This document shows, piece after piece, positions 41,880 to 50,265 of a stretch of 64,000 nt of DNA. The stretch comes from Solirubrobacter deserti (GTDB taxonomy: Bacteria; Actinomycetota; Thermoleophilia; Solirubrobacterales; Solirubrobacteraceae). The stretch covers positions 558,001 through 622,000 of the forward strand of contig NZ_QPKJ02000006.1 in assembly GCF_003344625.1 (NCBI RefSeq), in the 5' to 3' direction. The position numbers were made by a program, and so were the translations under genes. Under the pieces are notes generated by a model. The model was not told where the DNA came from, searched no databases, and was given only the letters and a program-made list of their open reading frames with translations. Numbering within the stretch: position 1 is the first letter of the stretch; the number at the start of each line of letters is the position of its first letter.

Positions 41880-43028
41880 CTACTTGAGCGCGTCCACCTG
41901 CGCCTGGCTGGTGAGCACCGTGCCCGCGGGGACCCTCAGCCCGTCACGGAGCGTGAGGCCGGTCGCCGGCCCGGCGATGATCGCGCCATGCTCGATCGTG
42001 ACGTCGTTGCCGACGGTCGCGCGGAACAGGATCGCGTCGTCGGCGATCGTCAGGCGGTCGCCGACCCTCAGCGGCCCGTGGAAGACGACGTTGTCGTCGG
42101 TGTCGAGGTTGGCGCCGATGCTCACGCTCGTGCCCTTGAGCGCGTGGAACGTGACGCGGTCCTCGATCTCCGCGTTCGCGCCGACGCTGATCGGCGAGCC
42201 CTCGTCGGCGCGGATCGACGTGCGCCGCCCGACCTTCGCGTTCGCACCGAGCCGGACGTCGCCCTCGATCCGCGCGCTCGGCTGGATGACGGCGCCGGCG
42301 CCGATCGTCGGGCGCTTGCCGGGGTTGAAGCTCGTCCTGGGCGAGCGGCTGATCCCGGTCACGGCCGTGTAGCCACTCTTCTCGTACAGGTGCGCGTACT
42401 CCTCGGCGAACTCGCGGTTGACCTCGAGCACGTCGCGCTGGAAGTCCGCGTCGCCCTCGGTCTTCTTGGGCAGCGCGTCCGCCTGCGCCTGCGTGGTGAC
42501 CACCTGGCCGACGCCGACGAACCGGTCCTTCGGAACCTTGACGCCGTCGACGATCGCGCCGTGGCCGACGAACACGCCGTCGGCCAGCGTGGCGTTGACG
42601 ATCCGGGCGCGGAAGCCGATGAACGTGAACTTGCCGATCCGGCTGTTGACCACCTCGGCCTGGTGCGCGAGGCTCGTGCGCGCGCCGGTGGCGGCGGTGC
42701 GCGCGCCGGGCTCGCCGGTGAGCGCGAGCACGGACACGTTGTCCTGCACGTTGGTGCGGTCCCCGAGCTGCACGTGGTGTCCCGGGTCGGCCCGGAGCGT
42801 CGTGTTGGCCGTGACGAACACGCCCTTGCCGACGCGGACGTCGCCGAAGCGCTCGGTCAGCGGGCTGATGAACGACCCGTTGACGACGACCGGCGCGGAG
42901 CTGCTCACTGGCTCGCCGGCGGTGGCTGCGACGGCCACCCCGGTACCCGCCGCGAGCACCCCCGCCGCGACTGCGAGCGCAATGCGGCGAGGTTGATGAG
43001 GTACTTCAGACCCTAGCGATGAACGCAT
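41880..43028 (-). CDS. Secreted tandem gamma-carbonic-anhydrase-like protein
   Basis: 382 aa with a Sec signal (to about residue 35). Two Cam-like left-handed beta-helix domains: residues about 58-222 and 236-382, each ending in VVTTQAQADAL / VLTSQAQVDAL. Domain 1 keeps Arg79, Asp81, Asn93, Gln95 and Asp96 and one zinc His (His122 in SLAHQ), but has Leu101 and Val127 at the other two ligand positions. Domain 2 has His295 (TFHAL) and His317 (FHGP) but Asp312 at the third. The ligands are thus complementary. Start is Met at 43028; a Met at 43052 is an alternative. Confidence 0.85.
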   Translation of the reverse strand: MRSSLGSEVPHQPRRIALAVAAGVLAAGTGVAVAATAGEPVSSSAPVVVNGSFISPLTERFGDVRVGKGVFVTANTTLRADPGHHVQLGDRTNVQDNVSVLALTGEPGARTAATGARTSLAHQAEVVNSRIGKFTFIGFRARIVNATLADGVFVGHGAIVDGVKVPKDRFVGVGQVVTTQAQADALPKKTEGDADFQRDVLEVNREFAEEYAHLYEKSGYTAVTGISRSPRTSFNPGKRPTIGAGAVIQPSARIEGDVRLGANAKVGRRTSIRADEGSPISVGANAEIEDRVTFHALKGTSVSIGANLDTDDNVVFHGPLRVGDRLTIADDAILFRATVGNDVTIEHGAIIAGPATGLTLRDGLRVPAGTVLTSQAQVDALK

Positions 43029-43066
43029 GGCGCGCACCCTTGCACACGCCATGGCTCTCGCCGCGC

Positions 43067-43621
43067 CTACCCCAGCAGCGTCCAGGGGTCGAAGGCCTCG
43101 ATCGGCACGACGCGGATCCGCGGCAGCGCGACCGTGAACGCTCCGACGTCGTCCTCGAGGTCGAACAGCTCGACGCCCTCGATCTCGGTGAGCAGCGTGC
43201 TGGTCATCTCGCGGAAGCCGATGACCCCGATGCGACGGCCCGGCTGCTCGGCCAGGTTCTCGACCTGGGGCGCGAAGTCGCCGTCGTGGGAGGCGAGCAG
43301 CAGGTCGCCGTGGCCGCGCTCGGCGAGGGCGTCGATCGTCTTCTGGATGGCGACGTCGACGACCTTCACGTCGGGCGGCCCGCTCAGCAGCACGGGCCGG
43401 TACTCGAGGGCGGTCAGGGCCTGGACGAACGCCATCGGCACGGTGCCGGAGGCGTTGAGGAAGAACAGGCCGCGCACGGGCTGCTCCCAGACGGCGCGGG
43501 CGTAGTCGCGGACGCGATCCCAGCGCGGGCGCTCCTCCGGGGCGGGGCGCCGGCCGAGGACGCCGGCGCCGAGCGTCGCGTCGATGTTCTCGCCGTCGAT
43601 GAGCAGGAACGTCTCAGGCAC
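43067..43621 (-). CDS. NYN-domain (PIN-like) putative RNase, LabA/DUF88 type
   Basis: 184 aa from GTG 43621. PIN-like acidic residues: Asp in FLLIDGENID, DVAIQKTIDALAERG, and ASHDGDFAPQVE, in the order of NYN/LabA proteins. Predicted metal-dependent RNase. An upstream in-frame extension to 43693 exists but lacks family similarity. Confidence 0.87.
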   Translation of the reverse strand: MPETFLLIDGENIDATLGAGVLGRRPAPEERPRWDRVRDYARAVWEQPVRGLFFLNASGTVPMAFVQALTALEYRPVLLSGPPDVKVVDVAIQKTIDALAERGHGDLLLASHDGDFAPQVENLAEQPGRRIGVIGFREMTSTLLTEIEGVELFDLEDDVGAFTVALPRIRVVPIEAFDPWTLLG

Positions 43622-43684
43622 GCCCGCGAGACTAACGCAGGCGGTCAGTCCATCCAGGCGCCGCGGCGACCTCATGCCAGCAAA

Positions 43685-43706
43685 ACTTGCCATATGACAA
43701 GCAAGT
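43685..43706 (+). promoter_or_regulatory. Nested palindrome upstream of DUF1330/TetR operon
   Basis: ACTTGC...GCAAGT (43685-43706) encloses CTTG-C-CATATG-A-CAAG (43686-43701), an almost perfect 16-bp palindrome, in an AT-rich pocket 17 bases before the DUF1330 start. Its size and symmetry suit a TetR dimer site, likely the product of the operon's second gene. Confidence 0.55.
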
Positions 43707-43722
43707 ACTTAGACTGGACAGC

Positions 43723-44055
43723 ATGGACTTGGATCGCTTCCTCGATGAGGACCCGGGTGGACCCGTGGTCATGCTCAACCTGCTGCGCTTCCGGCCGGGC
43801 GGCGCAGCGCGCTACGACGACTACCGCCAGGCGCTGCTGGCGTCGGGGGTGGCCGCCGACGCCGAGCCGCTGTTCTTCGGCACCGGCTTCCCGTCGCTCG
43901 AGGGCGAGGACTGGGACGCGGTCCTGCTCGTCCGCTACCCGAGCCGGGCGGCGTTCGCGGGCATGATCCGCTCGCCCGAGTACCGTGCGATCGAGCCCCT
44001 GCGACGCGAGGCGCTGGAGGACGCCGTGGTGCAACCGACACACTGGCTGATGTGA
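43723..44055 (+). CDS. DUF1330 family protein
   Basis: 110 aa: PVVMLNLLRFRPGGAARYDDYRQAL and VRYPSRAAFAGMIRSPEYRAIEPLR are the family core, a ferredoxin-like dimeric fold with no known reaction. It overlaps the start of the TetR gene by 4 bp (GTGA). Confidence 0.88.
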   Translation: MDLDRFLDEDPGGPVVMLNLLRFRPGGAARYDDYRQALLASGVAADAEPLFFGTGFPSLEGEDWDAVLLVRYPSRAAFAGMIRSPEYRAIEPLRREALEDAVVQPTHWLM

Positions 44056-44573
44056 GACGAACACAGGCGGAGCGCCGGGCGCAGACCGAACGCCGGTTGC
44101 TGGAAGCGACGATGGAGATCGTGGCCTCGCGCGGCGTGCGCGCGGTGACGCTGGCCGCGGTCGGCGAGGCGGCGGGGTACTCCCGCGGGATCGTCACGCA
44201 CCAGTTCGGGTCCCGCCAGGGGCTGCTGGACGCGTTGACGCTGGAGCTGCAGAACCGCTTCGTGCCGCCGGAGACCGACGACGTGCTCGAGTTCGTCGAC
44301 GCGTACCTGGCCGCGTTCGAGGAGCGGCCGCTGGACACGCGCGTGTACGCAGTGCTGTGGGCGGAGGCCCAGGCGGGCGACGTCGACCTGCTGCCCGCGT
44401 TCGAGGCGCGCGACGCCCGCTTCCGCGCGACCATGGCCGGCTACCTCGACGGCGACGAGGCGATGGCGGCCGTGGTCGTCGCGCTGCTGCGCGGGGTGGC
44501 GCTGATGCAGCCCGAAGACGCTCGCGCGCAGGTGCGCGCGTTGCTCGCCCGGGGCGTGGCGTCATCGACGTGA
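44052..44573 (+). CDS. TetR/AcrR family transcriptional regulator
   Basis: 173 aa from GTG 44052: RRAQTERRLLEATMEIVASRGVRAVTLAAVGEAAGYSRGIVTHQFGSRQGLL is the helix-turn-helix domain. Helical C-terminus with unknown ligand. It probably controls its own operon through the palindrome at 43685-43706. Confidence 0.92.
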   Translation: MRRTQAERRAQTERRLLEATMEIVASRGVRAVTLAAVGEAAGYSRGIVTHQFGSRQGLLDALTLELQNRFVPPETDDVLEFVDAYLAAFEERPLDTRVYAVLWAEAQAGDVDLLPAFEARDARFRATMAGYLDGDEAMAAVVVALLRGVALMQPEDARAQVRALLARGVASST

Positions 44574-44616
44574 CCCGGGCCGGTTGACCGCGCGGGCGGG
44601 TGGTGAGCCCCGCCGC

Positions 44617-44889
44617 ATGCCCCAACCCAAGCAGCCCGTCACCGACGACACCATCCAGGTGCGTCAGCTCAGTCACTACCAGTTCACGTGGATCGCCGGG
44701 GAGCCCGGCGAGCCCGGCATGTGGACCCTGCAGCTCGTGCTCGACCAGGGCGCGTGGGAGGAGGTCCTGACCGTCGACCCCGACGACGCCGACAACCTGC
44801 AGGACATGCTGTCCACCGCGCAGATCGTGCACTACGACGTCCGCCGTCGCACGTTGATGTTCGGGACGACCCCCGTGGGCAGCGCCTAA
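44617..44889 (+). CDS. Small hypothetical protein (90 aa)
   Basis: Starts [23 protein letters not shown]. Mixed alpha/beta composition with an acidic centre ([18 protein letters not shown]) and a C-terminal strand ([11 protein letters not shown]). A TTG at 44584 in frame could extend it by 11 residues. No signal or membrane segment. Family not recognised. It lies 10 bp before selO. Confidence 0.6.
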   Translation: MPQPKQPVTDDTIQVRQLSHYQFTWIAGEPGEPGMWTLQLVLDQGAWEEVLTVDPDDADNLQDMLSTAQIVHYDVRRRTLMFGTTPVGSA

Positions 44890-44899
44890 CCTCGTCTGC

Positions 44900-46285
44900 A
44901 TGGCGGTCGCGACCCTCGACAACACGTTCGCCCGTGAGCTGGAAGGGCTCTCGGTGCCGTGGCAGGCGGCGCAGGTGCCGCAGCCGCGGCTGCTGATCCA
45001 CAACGAGGCGCTCGCGGCGGAGCTGGGCGTGGAGTGGGGCGTCGATGTCTTCGCCGGCAACGAGGTCCCCGAGGGCGCGACGCCGGTCGCCCAGGTCTAC
45101 GCCGGCCACCAGTTCGGCGGGTACTCGCCGCGGCTGGGCGACGGGCGCGCGCTGCTGCTCGGCGAGGTCGTGGATCGCGCGGGGCGGCGCCGTGACCTGC
45201 ACCTGAAGGGCTCCGGCCGTACGCCGTTCGCGCGCGGCGGGGACGGCAAGGCCGTCGTCGGCCCGATGCTGCGCGAGGCCGTGATCGGCGAGGCGATGCA
45301 CGCGCTCGGCATCCCGACGACGCGCGCGCTCGCCGTCGTCGCCACGGGCGAGAAGGTGATGCGCGAGGCCGGCCCGCTGCCGGGCGCGGTGCTCACGCGC
45401 GTCGCCTCTTCGCATCTGCGCGTGGGGACGTTCGAGTACGCGGCGCGCAACGGCGGCCTGCGCGAGCTGGCCGACTACGCGATCGCCCGCCACTACCCGG
45501 GGCTCGGGTACCTGGAGTTCTTCGAGGCGGTCGTCGAAGCGCAGGCTTCGTTGGTGGCGCGCTGGATGCTCGTGGGCTTCATCCACGGCGTCATGAACAC
45601 CGACAACATGGCGATCTCGGGCGAGACGATCGACTACGGCCCGTGCGCGTTCATGGACCGCTACGACCCGGCGACCGTCTTCAGCTCGATCGACCACATG
45701 GGCCGCTACGCCTATGGCAACCAGCCGGCCGTCGCCCAGTGGAACCTCGCGCGGTTGGGCGAGACGCTGTTGCCGCTGATCGGCGGCGAGGACGCGGTCG
45801 AGCGGGCGACGTCCGTGTTGACGACGTTCGAGGATCGCTACGGCCGCGCCTGGCGGTCCGGCATGGCTGCGAAGCTCGGGCTGCGCGAGCCGGACACGGC
45901 GTTCATCGAGGAGACCCTGAAGGTGCTCGAGGAGCAGCGGGTCGACTTCACCTCGTTCTTCCGCGCCCTGCCGGACGCCGCGTTGGGCGACAACCGCCGC
46001 GCGCACGCGCTGTTCGCCGCGCCGGCCGAGTTCGACGCGTGGGCCGACTCGTGGCGGCCTTTGACCTCGTCGGACGGCCTGGCGGCGTTGAACTCCGTCA
46101 ACCCGATCTACATCCCGCGCAACCACCTCGTCGAGGAGGCGCTGGCCGCGGCGATGGACGACGACCTGCTGCCGCTCGGCCGCTTGATGGAGGTCCTCGC
46201 CCGCCCGTTCGAGGAGCGCGAGGGCCGCGAGGTCTACGCGGAGCCTGGGCCGGAGCGCTTCTACCAGACGTTCTGCGGCACTTAA
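44900..46285 (+). CDS. selO: SelO-family protein adenylyltransferase (AMPylator)
   Basis: 461 aa pseudokinase-fold enzyme that transfers AMP to Ser/Thr/Tyr of redox proteins. Family blocks: [93 protein letters not shown] (catalytic loop and metal Asp). Length near the usual bacterial SelO. The C-terminal Cys in FCGT, near the usual redox Cys position, is present. Single gene, no selenocysteine. Confidence 0.95.
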   Translation: MAVATLDNTFARELEGLSVPWQAAQVPQPRLLIHNEALAAELGVEWGVDVFAGNEVPEGATPVAQVYAGHQFGGYSPRLGDGRALLLGEVVDRAGRRRDLHLKGSGRTPFARGGDGKAVVGPMLREAVIGEAMHALGIPTTRALAVVATGEKVMREAGPLPGAVLTRVASSHLRVGTFEYAARNGGLRELADYAIARHYPGLGYLEFFEAVVEAQASLVARWMLVGFIHGVMNTDNMAISGETIDYGPCAFMDRYDPATVFSSIDHMGRYAYGNQPAVAQWNLARLGETLLPLIGGEDAVERATSVLTTFEDRYGRAWRSGMAAKLGLREPDTAFIEETLKVLEEQRVDFTSFFRALPDAALGDNRRAHALFAAPAEFDAWADSWRPLTSSDGLAALNSVNPIYIPRNHLVEEALAAAMDDDLLPLGRLMEVLARPFEEREGREVYAEPGPERFYQTFCGT

Positions 46286-46347
46286 GTCGCAGAAGCTTCG
46301 CAATCGCGTCTTGTTTCGCGACGGCGCCGCGGGCGACGATTCGCGGC

Positions 46348-47238
46348 ATGGTCGTCGAAAGCTCGATTCGTCAACCAGCGGTTGACAAAGTGATCGCTCG
46401 GATCGCCGCCCGGCAGTGGGGCCTGGTGAGCGCCCGTGATCTGCGCGCGCTCGGGCTGTCGCGCCAAGCGATCTCGAAGCGCGTCGCGGCAGGACGGCTG
46501 TTTCCGGCGTATCGCGGAGTGTGGGCGGTGGGGCACCCCAACCTCCCCCTCGAAGGCCGGTTTCTGGCGGCGGTGCTCGCCTGCGGCCCCGGGGCCGTCC
46601 TCTCCCACTGGTCCGCCGTGGTCCACTGGGGCCTCCGGCGTTGGATCGAGCACGACCCGCACGTGACGTCGCCGACCAAACGCGACCGCGCCGGCATCGT
46701 CAACCATCGGTCCGATCACATCGAAGGCACGGTCCACAGGGGCGTCCCCGTCGTCACGCCCGCTCGCGCGATCTGCGACATCACCGCGACCGCGACCGTC
46801 AAGGTCCTGCGCGGCGTCGTGAACCATGCGCTCGGCCTGGAGCTCGTCACGCTCGGGCAACTCGTGACCTACACCGGCCGCGGAGCGAAGAAGCTACGTC
46901 GCGTCCTCGCCGAGGCGGCGCCCACGAGGAGCGAGAACGAGAACCTCGTCCTGCACCTCATCCACGATGCCGGCCTGCCGATCCCGCTGGTCAACCCGCG
47001 ACTGGACGGCACGAGCTACATCCCCGACTTCCTGTGGCCCGAGCGGGGACTGATCCTCGAAGCCGACAGCCGGCGCTTCCACGGCAACCTGATCGCGCGC
47101 GCCGACGACGCGTCCCGCCAGCTCGTGCTCGAGCGGATGGGCCTGCGCGTGATCCGCACGACGTGGCGGGAGGCCACCGCGCAGCCCGCCGTGGTTCAGC
47201 GACGAATCGCGAACGCGCTGGGCGCAGAGGTAGTCTGA
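46348..47238 (+). CDS. AbiEi-like/DUF559 protein
   Basis: 296 aa. N-terminal winged-helix of the AbiEi antitoxin type (QWGLVSARDLRALGLSRQAISKRVAAGRL, AYRGVWAVGHP) and a C-terminal endonuclease-like DUF559 fold (LPIPLVNPRLDG, IPDFLWPERGLILEADSRRFHG, RMGLRVIRTTWRE). Asp/Glu positions of a PD-(D/E)xK core are visible. No AbiEii toxin gene is adjacent. Actinobacterial genomes often carry solitary copies; the role is uncertain. Confidence 0.82.
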   Translation: MVVESSIRQPAVDKVIARIAARQWGLVSARDLRALGLSRQAISKRVAAGRLFPAYRGVWAVGHPNLPLEGRFLAAVLACGPGAVLSHWSAVVHWGLRRWIEHDPHVTSPTKRDRAGIVNHRSDHIEGTVHRGVPVVTPARAICDITATATVKVLRGVVNHALGLELVTLGQLVTYTGRGAKKLRRVLAEAAPTRSENENLVLHLIHDAGLPIPLVNPRLDGTSYIPDFLWPERGLILEADSRRFHGNLIARADDASRQLVLERMGLRVIRTTWREATAQPAVVQRRIANALGAEVV

Positions 47239-47243
47239 TTCCC

Positions 47244-49346
47244 ATGACGGAGTTCTTCGGCGCGTGCCCGCTCGACTGCCCCGACGGGTGCAGCTGGGTG
47301 GTGACGGTCGAGGACGGCGTCGCCACGCGGCTGCGCGGCAACCGCGACCATCCGTACACGGCAGGCGCGTTGTGCGCGAAGGTCAACGGCTACCTGGATC
47401 ACGTGCGCGCCGAGGACCGCATCCTGTACCCGATGCGCCGCGTCGGGGCGAAGGGCGCGGGCAAGTTCGAGCGCATCAGCTGGGACGAGGCCACGGCGGA
47501 GATCGCGGCGAAGCTGCACGCGGTGAAGGACGAGTTCGGCGGCGAGGCGATCTGGCCGTTCCAGGGCACGGGGTCGCTCGGCTACGTGCAGGGCCTGGAG
47601 GGCCGCGCCGGCCAGCCGCTGTGGAACGTGCTCGGCGCGTCGGTGCACGAGATGACGGCGTGCAGCGTGGCGGGCAAGCTCGGGGCGAGCTACACGACCG
47701 GCACGGCCGCGGGCATGGACCCCGAGACGTTCGCGGACTCCAAGCTGATCCTGCTGTGGGGCACGAACCCGCTCACCTCCGGCCACCACGTGTTCAAGTT
47801 CATGCGCGAGGCCCAGAAGCGTGGCGCGTACGTGGTGTCGATCGACCCGATCAAGACCCGCACCGCCGAGCGCGCCGACGAGTGGCTCGCGCCGCTCCCC
47901 GGCTCCGACGCCGCGCTGGCGCTCGGCCTGCTGCACGTCGTGCTCGAGCTGGGTGCCGAGGATCGCGAGTACATCGCGCGCAACACGGTCGGCTTCGACG
48001 AGTTCAAGGAGCGCATCCTCCAGTTCTCGCCGCAGCGGGTCGCGGAGCTCACGGGCCTGCCGGAGGAGCGGATCCGCGCGCTCGGCGAGCGGCTCGCGAC
48101 CACGCGCCCGACCGGCATCCGCTGCACGCAGGGCATGCAGCGCCACGCGGGCGGCGGCGCCGCGCTGCGCATGCTCTACGCCATCCCGGGCGTGACGGGC
48201 GACTGGCAGTACCCGGGCGGCGGCGCGTCGTACTCGACCAGCGGGCGCTTCACGCCGAACTTCGAAGGGGTCTACCGCGACGACCTGCTCCAGCAGCCGG
48301 TCCGCTCGCTCAACATGGTCCGCCTCGCCGACGAGCTGCTCAACCAGGACGACCCGCCGATCAGGGCGCTCGTCGTCTACCAGGCCAATCCCATGGGCTC
48401 CAATCCGGACCAGCGCCGGGTGCGCGAGGGCCTCATGCGCGAGGACCTGTTCACGGTCGTGCTGGAGCAGTTCCCCACCGACACCGTCGACTACGCGGAC
48501 ATCGTCCTGCCCGCGACGATGCAGACCGAGCACCTGGACGTCAACGACGGCTACGGGCACTCGTACGTGCACCTGAACCGCCCGGCGGTCGCGCCGCGCG
48601 GCGAGGCCAAGTCCACGCTGGAGACGTTCCGCCGGATCGCACGCGCGATGGACCTGGATGAACCGGCGCTCTACGCGAGCGACGAGGAGGTCGCGCGCAC
48701 GCTGCTCGGCGACGAGCTGTTCGAGGAGCTGTGGGAAGTCGGCTGGAAGCGCTACCTGCCCGAGCGCTACGTGCCCTTCACCGACGGCTTCCCCACACCG
48801 TCCGGCAAGCTCGAGTTCTACTCCGAGAAGGCCGCGGAGGCGGGCCTGGACCCGATCCCCGGCTACACGCCGTCCCAGGCCACCGCGCCGGACGAGCAGC
48901 ACCCCCTGGCGCTGATCGCGCCCGCGAGCCACTGGTTCCTGAACACGATCTTCGCCAACAAGCCGGACCTCATGGCCAAGGCCGGCGGCCCGCGCATCAC
49001 GATGCACCCGGACGACGCGCGCGAGCGCGGCCTGACCTCCGGCGACACGGTCCGCGTGTTCAACGCACGCGGCGCGTTCGAGGCGGAGGTCCTCGTCGCC
49101 GACAGCGTGCGCCAGGGCGTGATCGCCTCCACCAAGGGCCACTGGCTCAAGCACGTCCGCGGCGGCGCGAACGTCAACGCCACCACCGACGAGCGCGACT
49201 CCGACATGGGCGGCGGCGCCGTCTACCACGACAACCGCGTCGAGGTCGAGCGGGTGGGTAGCGTCAACGGCGATGACCAGCCGAGAGATCAGGCTCGCTT
49301 CGCGCCCCGAGGGCGAGCCGGAGCCGTCCAACTTCGAGCTCGCTGA
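47244..49346 (+). CDS. Molybdopterin-dependent oxidoreductase (formate dehydrogenase/BisC-like)
   Basis: 700 aa. An N-terminal [4Fe-4S] site has Cys8, Cys12, Cys16 and Cys44 (ACPLDCPDGCSW, GALCAK), followed by Moco domains (LLWGTNPLTSG, SIDPIKTRTAERADEW, IRCTQGMQRHAGG) and the C-terminal MopB fold (LIAPASHWFLNT, ITMHPDDARERGL). No Tat signal, so cytoplasmic. Substrate unclear. The last 24 residues are read out of frame through the start of the next gene (overlap 49273-49346). Confidence 0.9.
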   Translation: MTEFFGACPLDCPDGCSWVVTVEDGVATRLRGNRDHPYTAGALCAKVNGYLDHVRAEDRILYPMRRVGAKGAGKFERISWDEATAEIAAKLHAVKDEFGGEAIWPFQGTGSLGYVQGLEGRAGQPLWNVLGASVHEMTACSVAGKLGASYTTGTAAGMDPETFADSKLILLWGTNPLTSGHHVFKFMREAQKRGAYVVSIDPIKTRTAERADEWLAPLPGSDAALALGLLHVVLELGAEDREYIARNTVGFDEFKERILQFSPQRVAELTGLPEERIRALGERLATTRPTGIRCTQGMQRHAGGGAALRMLYAIPGVTGDWQYPGGGASYSTSGRFTPNFEGVYRDDLLQQPVRSLNMVRLADELLNQDDPPIRALVVYQANPMGSNPDQRRVREGLMREDLFTVVLEQFPTDTVDYADIVLPATMQTEHLDVNDGYGHSYVHLNRPAVAPRGEAKSTLETFRRIARAMDLDEPALYASDEEVARTLLGDELFEELWEVGWKRYLPERYVPFTDGFPTPSGKLEFYSEKAAEAGLDPIPGYTPSQATAPDEQHPLALIAPASHWFLNTIFANKPDLMAKAGGPRITMHPDDARERGLTSGDTVRVFNARGAFEAEVLVADSVRQGVIASTKGHWLKHVRGGANVNATTDERDSDMGGGAVYHDNRVEVERVGSVNGDDQPRDQARFAPRGRAGAVQLRAR

Positions 49347-50265
49347 GACCGACGTCCGCGCGCCCCAGCGGGGCGAGCTCGTCGTGCGCAACCGGTACAT
49401 GTCCGTCGACCCGTACATGCGGGGGCGGATGAAGGACGTCAAGTCGTACACGCCGCCGTGGCAGATCGGCCAGCAGCTCGACGGCGCCGCGATCGGCGAA
49501 GTCATCGCATCCAAGGTCGACGGGTTCGCCGAGGGCGATCTCGTGGTGCACGGCCTCGGCTGGCGCGAGGTGGCCGTGGTCAAGGCGCAGTACGCGCAGA
49601 AGGTCACACCGCCCGCGGGCGTCCCGGAGTCCGCGTTCATCGGCGTCCTCGGGATGCCGGGCCTGACCGCCTACGTCGGCCTGCTCGACATCGCGGAGCT
49701 GCGCGACGGGGACATCGTGTTCGTGAGCGGCGCCGCGGGCGCCGTCGGGTCGCTCGCGGGCCAGATCGCCAAGCTCAAGGGGCACACCGTGATCGGCTCC
49801 GCCGGCTCGCCCGAGAAGGTCGAGTGGCTGAACGAGTTGGGCTTCGACGCCGCGTTCGACTACCACGACGGCGAGGTGCGCACGCTGCTGCGGGAAGCCG
49901 CGCCCGACGGCATCGACGTCTACTTCGACAACGTCGGCGGCGACCACTTCGCCGCGGCCATCCACGCCATGAAGCAGAACGGCCGCGCGGCCCTGTGCGG
50001 CGCGATCTCCAGCTACAACACCGACGAGCCCGCGCCGTTCCAGCTCATGCAGGCCATCGGCAAGCGGCTCAAGCTGCAGGGCTTCATCATCAGCGACCAC
50101 GGCGACCGCCGGCAGGCGTTCATCGACGAGGTCGGCCCGTGGGTCGCGGACGGCCGCGTGCAGTTCCGCGAGACGATCGTCGACGGTGGCGTCGAGGCCG
50201 CGCCGCAGGCCTTCATCGACCTACTGCGCGGCGCCAACACGGGCAAGATGCTCGTGCGCTTCTAG
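49273..50265 (+). CDS. NADP-dependent oxidoreductase, leukotriene B4 12-hydroxydehydrogenase type
   Basis: 330 aa MDR enzyme: VRNRYMSVDPYMRGRM, VFVSGAAGAVGSLAGQIAKLKG, GSAGSPEKVEWLNELGFDAAFDY, and GIDVYFDNVGG. This subgroup (CurA/PTGR-like) reduces alpha,beta-unsaturated carbonyls with NADPH and uses no zinc. Its 5' end overlaps the molybdoenzyme gene by 74 bp, and its 3' end overlaps the convergent GTPase gene by 45 bp. Confidence 0.92.
   Translation: MTSREIRLASRPEGEPEPSNFELAETDVRAPQRGELVVRNRYMSVDPYMRGRMKDVKSYTPPWQIGQQLDGAAIGEVIASKVDGFAEGDLVVHGLGWREVAVVKAQYAQKVTPPAGVPESAFIGVLGMPGLTAYVGLLDIAELRDGDIVFVSGAAGAVGSLAGQIAKLKGHTVIGSAGSPEKVEWLNELGFDAAFDYHDGEVRTLLREAAPDGIDVYFDNVGGDHFAAAIHAMKQNGRAALCGAISSYNTDEPAPFQLMQAIGKRLKLQGFIISDHGDRRQAFIDEVGPWVADGRVQFRETIVDGGVEAAPQAFIDLLRGANTGKMLVRF

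Noticed and set aside
45643..47238. A 531-aa frame through selO and the AbiEi-like gene
   Set aside because: Before 46348 the translation is an Arg/Pro-rich shadow of selO; the real protein starts at ATG 46348.
46348..47238. Type IV toxin-antitoxin locus
   Set aside because: The AbiEi-like gene has no adjacent AbiEii-type nucleotidyltransferase, so I do not call a complete system.
46521..49346. A 941-aa frame for the molybdoenzyme
   Set aside because: The first 241 codons are a shadow of the AbiEi-like gene. The [4Fe-4S] motif begins right after ATG 47244.
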